Assembly (NCBI GenBank): GCA_014695325.1
Contig: JACJNZ010000022.1
Coordinates: 1 to 64,000, forward strand
From: Cyanobacteria bacterium FACHB-502
Lineage (GTDB): Bacteria; Cyanobacteriota; Cyanobacteriia; Elainellales; Elainellaceae
Reading direction: 5' to 3'
Length of the DNA: 64,000 nt
The translations under genes and the position numbers were made by a program. The notes below the pieces were generated by a model. The model was not told the origin of the DNA, did no database searches, and saw only the letters and a program-made list of their open reading frames with translations. This document shows positions 18,701 through 27,202 of this stretch, in pieces (the stretch's first letter is position 1; each line of letters begins with the position of its first letter).

Positions 18701-19233
18701 CCTTGATGCCTGATGGGTCTGAATCCCCTGTGCCTGCAATGACTGCCCAATCTCCTGACCAGACTGCCAACTTATTACAGCCTGGACAGCCAGTGATAGA
18801 TCTTCAGGGCTTTTTGTCGCTGGGAATGCAGTTTAATCCGGCAACTTACTATCAAAAATATGCTAGGGTGATCGGGCAGTATGACAGCGACTACGAAAAT
18901 TTCCGCATTCAAGGCGAACAGGACAATGCCCTCAAATCGCTGCTGGAATTCACCCAGGCTCGCCAGATCCCCGTCGTGTTTGTCAATCTGCCTTTAACCG
19001 GAGACTATCTCGATCCGGCACGAATGCGCCATGAGCGCAGCTTCCGCCAGTACATGGTGCAGCAGCGAATGAGCAATTCAGGACTGGTCTTTGTCGACTT
19101 GGGTGAAAAATGGACATCCGAACTGCGCTATTTTTCGGACCCCAGCCACCTGAATCGGCATGGAGCTTATGCGGTGGCGGGGACGATCGCGCAAGATGCC
19201 CTCATTCCTTGGAATGCGACCCGATCGCGCTAG
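15787..19233 (+). CDS. DUF1574 / SGNH-hydrolase-like protein with four N-terminal repeat domains
   Basis: This protein has 1148 residues. Residues 1-600 contain four divergent copies of a roughly 130-residue cyanobacterial domain; the start of the fourth reads LAQRGDWEAVAFLLHRLLNP and its end YGRRAGQKKPLW. One membrane segment follows at about 620-645 (SAIGLLLMVQGNLLLLSWL), then a Pro/Ser/Gln-rich linker, then an SGNH-like domain with the nucleophile region IVGSSRALRG (Ser816/Ser817) and a C-terminal DPSHLN (Asp1118, His1121) that can complete a catalytic triad. The topology places the repeats in the cytoplasm and the SGNH domain outside. It is a likely partner of the MBOAT protein at 4790 in acylating a surface polymer; this pairing is inferred. 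Confidence 0.83.
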   Translation: MSNATATPSSSRSPLERWIHQTIAQRGLRVKFRLRGNKLHLLIEQQTCPDRTEMLRWLVPALQETNLNTLLSDDQPPIYQLQLYACELSQRQPLWTAAIYLNQLDRHLNQLTVGEAVPEVIVSVAAPEQPASFPPQRMAFDRPPASQSNPRPASPASHRSPDTAALALSNLSLAKRGEEMAIASYLSETLSHWGVGVRVSAKSVSYSPPAAVYSSDTPLQDTWTAKRLWVACEAAYSLDPASLGEPITQKLRELEIEGYRDAIVLFQVQGETEPDWLLRVDLTPATEMLREWARWGDVEALQRLLNQDLAAWALEITKATLTDTTLHLCTEWQTIEPSGSRADLLPEPIASAGGKMALQRSLAEPEQKRLKAEVALALEALGPQGIHAATLYGPETAADSPGWVEWMSLPAAIHAAFADPPLTLAQRGDWEAVAFLLHRLLNPNLDRYLTIGGIRLLLLPKPDPNAKGEPGDDPKLLLHLMCEGVICPEQRQVSLAASRFLQQLKLPNLSGVRIYGRRAGQKKPLWSNGVDFLPRQRLVPEVIPEFAATSAYVDELLPASEASILRPELTPADLQSTWRELRQRCGYQIRQLLTRSQIFVPAAEQHPKAALPGKVSYQGTAAGLVWSAIGLLLMVQGNLLLLSWLRGQPTPAEAENRSTLIAPTEPVTPNQEPPQASPQVSPRVSVSPAPLSASPNGQASPPIRLRQAPNTDSNTFNREGFTRPTPQGNPSAATRSLAVPGQNAAPRQTAAPRQTTASQPLRYTPINNRLNQAAFEIQAQATNLPTFNSRQLDQKLQLYYNFLREQGTPDVLIVGSSRALRGIDPIALQQELARLGYPDLKIFNLGINGATVQVVDLLVQRILTPDQLPRLIIWADGARAFNSGTTDVTYNGIVASAAYRQLLAGTFPLPNLPGTSATQPTQKSGFRFSFNASLTESYQQLDRWFSSQLANVAPVHQGRDRIKHLIQQQLTALMPDGSESPVPAMTAQSPDQTANLLQPGQPVIDLQGFLSLGMQFNPATYYQKYARVIGQYDSDYENFRIQGEQDNALKSLLEFTQARQIPVVFVNLPLTGDYLDPARMRHERSFRQYMVQQRMSNSGLVFVDLGEKWTSELRYFSDPSHLNRHGAYAVAGTIAQDALIPWNATRSR

Positions 19234-19240
19234 GCTTAGG

Positions 19241-20641
19241 TTAAACCGTGCGAATCATGCCGTTCTCAGGATTCACTAGGCGATAAAGCTTTTGCTTGAT
19301 TTGCGCGTCGTAAACTTCCCACTTCATACGAGTGTATTCGGCGTTTTCGTTAAACCCAGAGAGGAAGCCCATCGGGATCTCGAATCCGCCTGCCATCGAT
19401 CGCCCGCCGCCAAAGAACCGTCCGTGGGTATCTTGCCCGAAGGCTTCTTTGATGAACTCGTCGGGATCAAGGGTGATTTTATTGGTGCGGAGCGAACCAA
19501 TCACCACCTCTAGATCTTCGTCTTCGTCGTGGACAATCCCATAGACAACGGCGGTATGCACGTTTTCCTCAGTTACCAGAAAATCCGCCGCTTGAGGGAT
19601 TGCGTCACGATCGTCATACCGTAAATAGCCCACACCCGCGATCGAGAAGTTGTTTTGCAGAACGCGGTTACGCAGTGATCGTTCGATGACGTCCATCACC
19701 CGCTTCGATCGCGAGGCTTGCAGCACCGAGTTCAAAAGCTGCGAATCGTAATAGCGGCTCAGGTATCCGGCTGCCAGGAAGTCTTCTTCTTGCGCCTGCA
19801 TTAGCCGATTCGTGTCCGATCGAATGCCGTGCATTAAGGCAGTAGCACACTTAATATGGTCGCTGTTGCTGCTGTCGAGCTTCAGCAGTCCGGCTTGCAA
19901 GTATTGGGTAAAGATTGTGGCAGTGGCGCGGGTTTGAGGACGCAGATCGATAAATTCTGCCTTTAGCTCACCCTGGCTTGTGTGGTGGTCAATTACGGCA
20001 ATGATGGGCAAGTTTGCCTGCTGCACTAGCGGCATAAACTGCGTGGTTGTGCCCTGGTTGTCAATCAGGACGCAGCCGTGGTAATGAGAGAGGTTTTTTT
20101 CCTTTAGAGCTTGACCAGAGCAACGTTGGGCAGGCAATCCGGTCAGGCGCACCAAGGCAATGTTTTCCTGGTGGCTCAGCGTTCCCGCGTACACAATCTC
20201 ACAGGTGATATCAAACTGCTCTGAGATCAGGCGATAAGCCCAGGCTCCTGAAAGGGCATCTGGGTCGGGAAAGTCTTGCAGAAGAACCAAATGGCGTTCG
20301 CCCCGGTGCTGGTCGAGCAGTCGCCGTAGCGCCTCGGTGCGCTGTTCGGTAACGCGCCATCCCTGAGGGGTTAGACCATTTTGAGCCGCTCTTGCTTCCC
20401 GTCCAGAGCTACCTGAGCCTGAATGGGCTGGGGACATGGAAATTACCCCAGAATTGGAGCTGCTTTGCACCGACGATCGTGACGGCATCGCTACGTGGTC
20501 GGCAGGTTTAGGCGATTCTGCTTTTGGCAGTTCTCGCTCAGAATCAACAGTGGCACTTTCAGTCATCAACAGCGAACCGTCGTAGGGTTTAGGCGAATTC
20601 AATTGCTGCATATTGGGCGAGGGTGAAAAATATACTGACAC
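19241..20641 (-). CDS. DHH-family phosphoesterase (NrnA/oligoribonuclease-like)
   Basis: This 466-residue protein carries the DHH motifs: DFPDPDALSGAW (motif I), VLIDNQGTT (motif II) and the diagnostic AVIDHHTSQ (motif III). The C-terminal DHHA1 domain has the Gly-rich GRFFGGGRSMAGGFEIP. Relatives hydrolyse short RNAs (nanoRNA), cyclic dinucleotide products or 3'-phosphoadenosine phosphate using Mn. The first 110 residues are a Ser/Pro-rich tail absent from NrnA, so the true start could be further in. It is convergent with the DUF1574 gene, the two stop codons being only 7 bases apart, with no terminator visible between them. The exact substrate is uncertain. Confidence 0.85.
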   Translation of the reverse strand: MSVYFSPSPNMQQLNSPKPYDGSLLMTESATVDSERELPKAESPKPADHVAMPSRSSVQSSSNSGVISMSPAHSGSGSSGREARAAQNGLTPQGWRVTEQRTEALRRLLDQHRGERHLVLLQDFPDPDALSGAWAYRLISEQFDITCEIVYAGTLSHQENIALVRLTGLPAQRCSGQALKEKNLSHYHGCVLIDNQGTTTQFMPLVQQANLPIIAVIDHHTSQGELKAEFIDLRPQTRATATIFTQYLQAGLLKLDSSNSDHIKCATALMHGIRSDTNRLMQAQEEDFLAAGYLSRYYDSQLLNSVLQASRSKRVMDVIERSLRNRVLQNNFSIAGVGYLRYDDRDAIPQAADFLVTEENVHTAVVYGIVHDEDEDLEVVIGSLRTNKITLDPDEFIKEAFGQDTHGRFFGGGRSMAGGFEIPMGFLSGFNENAEYTRMKWEVYDAQIKQKLYRLVNPENGMIRTV

Positions 20642-20977
20642 TGCCGTTTGTCTATCCCTCAGCGAAAGCAGGTCAGCTTAAAAAGCGGTTAAGGTTGGAA
20701 CCTTAGTTTAGATCTTTGCAAAAAAACGTAGCTACGGCATCGTGCCTTCTAAGATTCCATCTTTTGATGGAGCGTGAGAAATCCGTGGAAATAGACTGGT
20801 GGTCTGTCAGGCTTGTGTCGGGCTTAGGGCAATGCCTCGGTAGAGAATCCCAGGTAGATGATGAGAGAAGGCGATCGAAATCCGCTTGCAGTCTATTGTC
20901 CTTGCAGTCCTCCTTTTAGTCCTACTTCCTGGGATTAGTTTCTCTGGAATTAGTTTTTCGGCTGCTCAGCTTCTTGC
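20642..20977. other. Intergenic region without a supported gene
   Basis: This lies between the start of the DHH gene and the terminator of the HNH gene, both on the minus strand. Open plus-strand frames here (for example 20716-20919) have no recognisable content. It probably contains the DHH promoter. Confidence 0.4.
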
Positions 20978-21012
20978 CAAAAACCCCCGGTGCTTCCTCA
21001 CAGCCAGGGGTT
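20978..21012 (-). terminator. Rho-independent terminator of the HNH endonuclease gene
   Basis: On the minus strand AACCCCTGG pairs with CCGGGGGTT (one wobble pair) and is followed by TTTT. The 5' arm begins inside the TAA stop codon of the HNH gene, so terminator and stop overlap. Confidence 0.8.
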
Positions 21013-21509
21013 TAAGTGCCAATAACATATTTTTGCCATTCTTTGTGAAGACCACTTTTTATGTGTTTCGTCACTTCAAAATACAGCCCGCTGTAAGGCT
21101 TGTGCGGCTCGTTTCTCAGCGGCATACTGGCTTCCTTCGGAGTGCGATTGCCTTTTTTCACATTGCATCGCACACAGGCAGTCACAATGTTTTCCCAGGA
21201 ATCACCGCCGCCCCGCGATCGAGGGATCACATGATCTAATGTTAGCTCATCGCCCGTATAGCCGCAGTATTGACAGGAATGGCTGTCCCGATGCAGGATA
21301 TTGCGACGAGTTAGGGGAATTTCTTTATAGGGAACTCGGACATAGTGGCGCAGCCGAATTACCGTCGGCAGAGGCATTTCGGAGTACACAACTTTACCAT
21401 TGTGTTCGACCTGCTCTGCTTTCCCTTTAATCAGTAAGACCACTGCCCGTCTCCAGCTCGTGATGTTGAGCGGTTCGTAAGAGGCGTTCAATACAAGAAC
21501 CTTGCCCAT
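21012..21509 (-). CDS. HNH endonuclease
   Basis: This 165-residue protein has a complete HNH zinc-finger nuclease core: CQYCG, then LTLDHVIPRSRGGGDSWEN, then CVRCNVKKG. The two CxxC pairs hold a structural metal and the DH...N...N residues form the ββα-metal nuclease site. The N-terminus (MGKVLVLNASYEPLNI) is typical of the stand-alone bacterial HNH family found in most cyanobacteria, whose cellular role is not settled. There is no restriction methylase beside it, so it is not an obvious restriction system. It is divergent from alanine racemase. Confidence 0.9.
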   Translation of the reverse strand: MGKVLVLNASYEPLNITSWRRAVVLLIKGKAEQVEHNGKVVYSEMPLPTVIRLRHYVRVPYKEIPLTRRNILHRDSHSCQYCGYTGDELTLDHVIPRSRGGGDSWENIVTACVRCNVKKGNRTPKEASMPLRNEPHKPYSGLYFEVTKHIKSGLHKEWQKYVIGT

Positions 21510-21663
21510 TGACAGAATCTGATTCAGAAGGTTTCACAGATAGTAACATATTGGCACAGATGGAAGGTAGATAGTGATGTTTTGTCAAGAGGGAATCCTG
21601 GGATTGTTGGTGGTGGCGTGAACTAAGTGATGACTGAGGTGTGAGCAAGAGGAGTGAATCATC

Positions 21664-22863
21664 ATGCTGAGCTGGGAACTTTCTCCCGATCTGGCAACCC
21701 TACGGCGCGATCGGGCCTGGGTTGAGATTGATCTGAACGCACTGGGGCACAACGTCCGGCAAATTCAGCGAAAACTGTCGCCCCAAACAGCACTTATGGC
21801 TGTCGTGAAAGCTGACGCCTACGGGCATGGAGCCGTCACTGTGGCGCGATCGGTGCTTGGGCATGGGGCGAGCTGGCTGGGAGTTGCCACGATCCCGGAA
21901 GGTATTGAGCTGCGGCAGGCTGGGATCAAAGCTCCAATTCTGCTGCTGGGCGCGACGAATACTCCGGAAGAAATTCGCGCCGTGGCACAGTGGCGACTTC
22001 AGCCTACCCTTTGTACTTCGAAGCAGGCATTGGTGTTTGCCGAAACGCTTGCCGAGGAAGGTCATCGCCCGATTCCGGTGCATCTCAAGATCGATACTGG
22101 GATGTCTCGTTTGGGAATGCCCTGGCAGCAGGCAGCAGAGTTTGGGCAGCTTGTCGCACGTTTGCCCCAGCTTGAAACTGCCAGCGTTTATTCCCACTTG
22201 GCGACGGCAGACAGTCCTGATCCGACCATCATGCAGCTTCAGCATCAGCGATACCGGAAAGCGATCGCCCAGCTTCGATCGATCCAGATTCAACCGCCTC
22301 GTCTGCATTTTGCTAACTCAGCTGCGACCTTGGTTGACCCTGGCTTGCACTACGATCTGGTGCGAGTCGGGCTGGCAATCTACGGACTCTATCCTGCGCC
22401 CCATTTACAAAAGACGATCGACCTTCAGCCGGTGATGCAGGTCAAGGCACGTGTTACGCAGGTCAAACCAATTACCGCCGGAACTGGAGTCAGCTATGGC
22501 TATCAGTACATTGCCGATCGCGATATGCTGCTGGCGGTTGTAGGAATCGGCTATGCAGACGGAGTGCCGCGCAATTTGTCGAACCGGATTGAAGTGCTGA
22601 TCCGCGGCAAGCGAGTCCCTCAAATCGGCGCAATTACAATGGATCAGCTCATGCTCGATGTGAGTGCCATTCCTAACCTGCGCGAAGGGGAAGTCGTGAC
22701 GCTGCTGGGACAAGACGGAGACGATCGCATTACTGCCGACGACTGGGCAAACCGCCTAAACACAATTTCTTGGGAGATTCTGTGCAGCTTTAAGCACCGC
22801 CTGCCTCGCATTTCAATCGGGTCTTCGTCTGAATGCCAATCTGAGATTTCAGTTCTGGAATAA
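21664..22863 (+). CDS. alr: Alanine racemase
   Basis: This 399-residue PLP enzyme converts L-alanine to D-alanine for peptidoglycan. The PLP lysine is Lys49 in VVKADAYGHG. The C-terminal catalytic tyrosine region appears as GTGVSYGYQYIA, and the end has the typical GRWRMEIL-like C-terminal beta domain in variant form (NTISWEILCSF). Length and order match the family. It is monocistronic as far as can be seen, divergent from the HNH gene and followed about 150 bases later by the patatin gene. Confidence 0.96.
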   Translation: MLSWELSPDLATLRRDRAWVEIDLNALGHNVRQIQRKLSPQTALMAVVKADAYGHGAVTVARSVLGHGASWLGVATIPEGIELRQAGIKAPILLLGATNTPEEIRAVAQWRLQPTLCTSKQALVFAETLAEEGHRPIPVHLKIDTGMSRLGMPWQQAAEFGQLVARLPQLETASVYSHLATADSPDPTIMQLQHQRYRKAIAQLRSIQIQPPRLHFANSAATLVDPGLHYDLVRVGLAIYGLYPAPHLQKTIDLQPVMQVKARVTQVKPITAGTGVSYGYQYIADRDMLLAVVGIGYADGVPRNLSNRIEVLIRGKRVPQIGAITMDQLMLDVSAIPNLREGEVVTLLGQDGDDRITADDWANRLNTISWEILCSFKHRLPRISIGSSSECQSEISVLE

Positions 22864-23011
22864 AACTTCACACCCGCTCTATAAACTCCACATCGAAAGT
22901 CACCGGAACGGTGGTCGATCGCTCTGTATCAGCACCTATGCTAGTCGCAAGCGTGAGAATCGGCTCATTTTGCGGTACTTCTAAGCTGGGTGTTTTTCAA
23001 CAAGGAGAGCG

Positions 23012-24175
23012 ATGGCAATGCTGGATACTAATCAGATTTTGCAGGAACCGGGACTCCGAATTACCGCAGCCGAAAAGGCTTCGATCCTGGAGCGGATGCC
23101 ACCTCCCGCCCCAAATGGGCAAATTTACATCGATGGCGTGTTTGAGGGTGGCGGGGTTCGAGGGATTGCATTTCTGGGCGCACTGCGTTGTTGTGCAGAT
23201 GTGGGGCTATCTTGGCGCAAAGTTGCCGGAACCTCGGCTGGAGCCATTACGGCTGCTCTCGTGGCTGCTAATTTCCAGATCGATCATCTAGAAAAAATCA
23301 TTGGCAGCATGAACTTTATGGAATTTCTGACTGAGAAAACCAGTTCGCTGATCCTTAACGGCAACCCAGCAGACGATTTGAGCCATCCGCTCTGGCTGAT
23401 TCTGTGGCTTCAGCTTGCAGGCAAATCGGGGCAGTATTCGGGAGAGCCATTTCGCCGCTGGATGGCAGGAATGCTGCGAAAACAGGGATTGACCAGCTTT
23501 TCTAGCTTAAAGGAGCAATCGAGCGACGGCGTCATGCGTGAGCTTAAAGTCGTAACCTCGGATATTTCGAGAGGCGAGATGCTAGTTTTGCCAGACGATT
23601 TGCCGAACGTGGAAGAGCAACGGGGCTATCGCGATCCGGGCGAGTTTGAAATTGCCGAAGCAGTGCGGCTTTCAATGAGCATTCCACTCTTTTTTGAAGC
23701 GGGCAAACTGGGCGGCTCCAAAATCGTGGACGGCGGCATTCTCAGCAATTTTCCCCTGTGGATCTACGACTTTAAGCCCGGCAAAACTCAGCAAATCTGC
23801 CCGCGCTGGCCCACGTTTGGCTTACGGCTCGTGCATCGCAACAATCAGCAGGGCAAACCGATTACGGGACCGTTTGATGTGCTGCGTGCCATGTTCAGCA
23901 CAATGATGGTTGCCAGGGATCAGTACCACCTGGGTCAGGGCAAGCAAGACCGCGTCATTGATATCGATGTCACCGATGCACAGGTTACGGCAACCGAGTT
24001 TAATTTAGGCGACGACAAAAAGCGTGTTCTTTACCGCATAGGCTACCTGGCGATGAAGGACTTTTTGCTGGGCAACGCCTCCACCGGACAACCGCCCTGG
24101 AACTGGGATGAACATCTGCGCCGCCGAGGGTTCGATCCGGTTGAGTGCCGCCAGGAATACGCAGCACGATCATAG
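23012..24175 (+). CDS. Patatin-like phospholipase
   Basis: The 387-residue protein shows the three patatin signatures: the glycine-rich oxyanion loop GGGVRGIAFLG, the nucleophile elbow GTSAG (Ser), and the catalytic Asp in DGGILSNFPLW. Patatin enzymes use a Ser-Asp dyad to release fatty acids from lipids. The start ATGGCAATG is placed by the ribosome-binding site AAGGAG eight bases upstream. No signal peptide is visible, so it should act in the cytoplasm or at the membrane surface. The substrate is unknown. Confidence 0.92.
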   Translation: MAMLDTNQILQEPGLRITAAEKASILERMPPPAPNGQIYIDGVFEGGGVRGIAFLGALRCCADVGLSWRKVAGTSAGAITAALVAANFQIDHLEKIIGSMNFMEFLTEKTSSLILNGNPADDLSHPLWLILWLQLAGKSGQYSGEPFRRWMAGMLRKQGLTSFSSLKEQSSDGVMRELKVVTSDISRGEMLVLPDDLPNVEEQRGYRDPGEFEIAEAVRLSMSIPLFFEAGKLGGSKIVDGGILSNFPLWIYDFKPGKTQQICPRWPTFGLRLVHRNNQQGKPITGPFDVLRAMFSTMMVARDQYHLGQGKQDRVIDIDVTDAQVTATEFNLGDDKKRVLYRIGYLAMKDFLLGNASTGQPPWNWDEHLRRRGFDPVECRQEYAARS

Positions 24176-24273
24176 ATCATTATCCATGAATCTTGGTTGA
24201 ATCATAGATTGATTTAAGGGCTAGAAACCGATCGATTGCAGTAGAATCTGATATACTAAGGTTTCGTCAGCCT

Positions 24274-24365
24274 GGAGAGGTGGCTGAGTGGTCGAAAGCG
24301 GCAGATTGCTAATCTGTTGTACGGCAGGTAACTCCGTACCGAGGGTTCGAATCCCTCCCTCTCCG
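24274..24365 (+). tRNA. tRNA-Ser (anticodon GCU)
   Basis: The sequence folds into a cloverleaf with acceptor stem GGAGAGG/CCTCTCC and discriminator G, D arm GGCTGAGTGGTCGAAAGC, anticodon arm CAGAT-TGCTAAT-CTG with anticodon GCT, a long variable arm (TGTACGGCAGGTAACTCCGTACC) as in serine tRNAs, and T arm GAGGGTTCGAATCCCTC. CCA is not encoded. It reads AGC/AGU serine codons. Confidence 0.97.
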
Positions 24366-24718
24366 TCCAGTTTCTAGAGTCAGTTTCTAACCCCAGTTTC
24401 GCTGGATGCGCTCGTCGTTGGCTTGGCGAAAGCGATCGAAGCCTGACTGGGATTCTTGACTGTTGAAGTGCTGCCCTGCGCAGGGGTGCGGTCTTCTGTT
24501 TTACTTAAGTCATCCAGATTAAAGTCATTCAAATCAACAGAGGACAAAAAGAAGCGATCGAGACTGTAAATGTAATTTACATAGACTGCTCTGGACAAAA
24601 ATTTAGACAAAGATCTGGGCAAAGATCTGGATAAACCTCGGTTGTTCAATCAGAAACAGCTTGTTGATACTTGGCTTGTTGACCTTGAACTTGTTGGCAT
24701 TGAGTTTATACGCCGAAT
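24366..24718. other. Intergenic region, no supported gene
   Basis: A minus-strand frame (24380-24649) exists, but its sequence is low in complexity and partly made from a local direct repeat (GACAAAGATCTGG/GGCAAAGATCTGG near 24606-24632, and several ACTTGTTG-like units near 24660-24700). I see no function. Confidence 0.4.
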
Positions 24719-25474
24719 TTATACGCCCAGATCAAGCAGTTCCTCGGATATCACTGAACGCTGGTGTAAGGCTGCCGCTCCCCAAAAATTGGCAATCTGT
24801 TCACTAACAAGTTGAGCATAAAAGTAATGAAAGAAATAACGCCCACCCGGACAAATCCAGAGACGAGAAATGGATTGATCAAAATACTGCTGCCAGTCTC
24901 GAAGCTGATTGGGATCAATAACCATATCATCCACGCTGCCGCAGACTAGAAGCGGTACAGATACAGAAATGGGTAACAAGTGCGTTGACCGAAACAAGCT
25001 ATGCGGCGAAAGGGATTGATATAAGTCTTGCTCTAGGAGTTTTACAAAAGTCTCCGTCACGTCCTTTGATGGACAGCCCAGCAACCCATGCACCATTTGT
25101 CTGAGAATTCTTTGCTGATCGCAGGGAAGCAGACGACGCTGAGTATAGTAATGCATCTGCCAATCGATCGTAGGATTAACGCCAACCGAGAGCAATGTGA
25201 GCGATCGCACTCGCTCTGGATGTTGACGCGCATAGAGTAATCCCAGCAGTCCGCCTGTGCTGTGTCCCAGCAGGTGAATTGGGCGATTGTGATGTTTCAA
25301 ATAATCATGCAGCAGCACTAGCGCAGTGTCTAAAGAAGTGGGTTCATCTAGATCCTGAGCATATTCCCAGTGTCCAATCGCGGCGTGTTGAGATAAATGA
25401 TTTAGAAGAGGGCGATTGAAGCCTTGGAAGGCAGGACTGACATTTAACCAAAGGGCATCAGGAAAGAGAGACAT
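24719..25474 (-). CDS. Alpha/beta hydrolase
   Basis: This 251-residue alpha/beta-fold protein has the nucleophile elbow GHSTGG (Ser), strand and helix pattern GLLGLLYARQHPERVRSL, an Asp in the VCGSVDDMV segment and a C-terminal His (FFHYFYAQL). It lacks the N-terminal HGxP oxyanion motif, so its start may be later or the family divergent. It may be a serine esterase or lipase acting in the cytoplasm. The substrate is unknown. It is one of three alpha/beta hydrolases in the window, and they are not close copies. Confidence 0.8.
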   Translation of the reverse strand: MSLFPDALWLNVSPAFQGFNRPLLNHLSQHAAIGHWEYAQDLDEPTSLDTALVLLHDYLKHHNRPIHLLGHSTGGLLGLLYARQHPERVRSLTLLSVGVNPTIDWQMHYYTQRRLLPCDQQRILRQMVHGLLGCPSKDVTETFVKLLEQDLYQSLSPHSLFRSTHLLPISVSVPLLVCGSVDDMVIDPNQLRDWQQYFDQSISRLWICPGGRYFFHYFYAQLVSEQIANFWGAAALHQRSVISEELLDLGV

Positions 25475-25924
25475 GGAGGGCTTCCTTATGAATAGAAGAG
25501 AGAATGAATAGAAGAGAGGACGGTGTTCGCTTATTGAGTATATTTCTCAACAAGCTTTGACGAGAGCTAGTTTAGAATCATTCGCAATAAGATGATATTA
25601 AGTATTATTAAGCAAATCCAAAAATGACCTCAGTTGCTGGATTTGGAAAGCGATCGTGGAGGATCTAAAAAATTAACAGGAATCTAATGCCAGGAGGATG
25701 TCTAAAAGGCGAGGAATGAGCGTTCCGGTCAGATTTTCCCCCGCCCCTTTCAAAAGAAGGGAAAGGGCTGGCAGGCATGCGAAGCCTGTTCAATACGGGA
25801 ACTTGGTTTGCATTATCAGGTGCTTATCGGGGCATCATTTGCTGCTAGGAGTTCTGAGGCTTGCTCAGGCAACCTATCAGCAGCTCATTTCAATTTTCAA
25901 TAATGGTGCTTCCGCTCACGAGCT
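25475..25924. other. Intergenic region, no supported gene
   Basis: The region includes a C-rich/G-rich inverted pair (CCCTTTC...GAAAGGG near 25747-25770), not followed by a T run and so not a standard terminator. A plus-strand frame from 25698 runs into tsaE on the other strand and is composed like noncoding DNA. A small RNA is possible but unsupported. Confidence 0.35.
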
Positions 25925-26446
25925 TTATCCATTCTGTGAACGTGCCAAAAATGGCTGAAGGGCAGGCTGAAGTAAACCCAGGGAAAATCCGTTCTGGAAC
26001 TTTCCTGCTGGGCTGATCGCGTTAAGGTGAGCCGTTCTGCTGCCCTGCTCAGTTGGGGCAAGTTCAATTCGCAAATACTCTAACGGGAGTTCGGGCAACC
26101 GCTCTGCCCATTCGATCGCCACAATGCCCAGCGGAAACTCCAGCCCATCCCAATAGCTTTCTACATGCAGGACTTCGACTTCGGTCGGGTCAAGGCGATA
26201 AAGATCAAGATGGTAGAGCGGGATGCGCCCCTCTGAATATTCGCTAATTAGTGTAAAGGTGGGGCTGACGATCGCTTCAGCAATACCCAGACTCTCACCT
26301 AAACCCTGAACCAGGGTTGTTTTGCCGCTGCCAAGATTGCCCTGAAGCAGCAGAATCGTTCCCGCAGGCAGCGATCGTCCCAGAAGATGACCGAGCTGAT
26401 AAGTTGCGGCTGCGTCTGGCAGCAGGAGGGTGAGGGATTCGATCAT
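25925..26446 (-). CDS. tsaE: tRNA threonylcarbamoyladenosine biosynthesis ATPase TsaE
   Basis: About 173 residues from the ATG at 26446 (MIESLTLLLPD); an upstream in-frame ATG at 26494 lies within the cp12 terminator and is unlikely. The P-loop GNLGSGKTT is followed by the family motifs SPTFTLISEY and LYHLDLYRL, and the C-terminal VAIEWAERLPE. TsaE is the ATPase that works with TsaD and TsaB to make t6A37 in ANN-decoding tRNAs. tsaD and tsaB are not in the window. The C-terminus extends about 30 residues past the usual end. Confidence 0.93.
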   Translation of the reverse strand: MIESLTLLLPDAAATYQLGHLLGRSLPAGTILLLQGNLGSGKTTLVQGLGESLGIAEAIVSPTFTLISEYSEGRIPLYHLDLYRLDPTEVEVLHVESYWDGLEFPLGIVAIEWAERLPELPLEYLRIELAPTEQGSRTAHLNAISPAGKFQNGFSLGLLQPALQPFLARSQNG

Positions 26447-26462
26447 AAAAAACCAGAGAAAA

Positions 26463-26490
26463 TAATTAAGGGCACCCAGGTGGATGCCCC
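26463..26490 (-). terminator. Rho-independent terminator of cp12
   Basis: On the minus strand GGGCATCC, loop ACC, TGGGTGCCC forms a strong hairpin followed by the T-rich TTAATTATTTT. It lies between cp12 and tsaE, so cp12 should be mainly a single-gene transcript, with tsaE needing read-through or its own promoter. Confidence 0.75.
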
Positions 26491-26539
26491 TCAAAATAGA
26501 GATGAAGTTAATTGCCGCTAAAGCAAATTAGCAAGCAAG

Positions 26540-26767
26540 CTAGTTGTCGTAAACCCGGCATTCATCCGCTTCAGGGTTAGCGTCGCAGTATTGCTGGAAA
26601 GAGGTTTGTTGGGGAGCTTCTTTTTGACGTTGGTGAGATGCCTCTGCTTGCAGTTCCTCAACTGCATCCCAGGCAGCGGCACACTCGGCAGAACCATCTC
26701 CTTTTACCTCGCAAACTGTGCGAGCTTCATCACGCTCTTTTTGAATTTCGTCTTGGATATTGCTCAT
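26540..26767 (-). CDS. cp12: Calvin cycle regulator CP12
   Basis: This 75-residue protein has all CP12 hallmarks: the N-terminal cysteine pair (Cys19, Cys29), the core AAWDAVEEL, and the C-terminal cysteine pair (Cys61, Cys70) in the GAPDH-binding tail YCDANPEADECRVYDN. In the dark the cysteines oxidise and the protein locks GAPDH and phosphoribulokinase into an inactive complex, shutting down the Calvin cycle. The length equals that of other cyanobacterial CP12s. It has its own terminator. Confidence 0.97.
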   Translation of the reverse strand: MSNIQDEIQKERDEARTVCEVKGDGSAECAAAWDAVEELQAEASHQRQKEAPQQTSFQQYCDANPEADECRVYDN

Positions 26768-27202
26768 AATTCTACTCAGCTAAACTGGGTTCTATTTCGT
26801 GTGCAGAGCTTTATACATTTAGCTTAACCTGATCCTCTGCTGCACCAGATCATCCTTTCGAGTGTCTTTTAGGTAAGCGCCTACTCCTACTTACGCATGA
26901 GATCTGCTTTTCCCAAAAGGATCACGTTATTTCTTAAGGTTTGTGGACAGGTTTCAAGACAAACCGACAAAAGGTTCGGCTTGTGGTGTGCGTAGACGGG
27001 CAAAGTGCCAGTACGGATAAGCACATCCCTGTCATCATACCTTGACGCAAATGAGATTCTGGTTCGCTTAGATACGAAATTCGAGCGAACTGCTTTACCG
27101 TTCCGCTTTGCCGCTAGACTGAGAGCAGGTTTTCAACGCTTTCGTGTGATTCATCATTATTAATTAAGTCAAAGATTTCTATCGCTTATACTGAGTCATC
27201 CC
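26768..27202. other. Divergent intergenic region of cp12 and the FIST gene
   Basis: About 435 bases that should hold both promoters. I see no supported coding frame. The stretch about 26930-27030 has several short complementary segments (for example TTTGTGGACAGG / AAACCGACAAAAGG) that might belong to a structured RNA, but I cannot assign a family. Confidence 0.35.

Noticed and set aside
24380-24649. Minus-strand 89-residue frame after the tRNA
   Set aside because: Low complexity and partly made of local direct repeats; no motif or plausible ribosome-binding site that I can see.
25698-25958. Plus-strand 86-residue frame running into tsaE
   Set aside because: Overlaps the real gene on the other strand and has no recognisable content.
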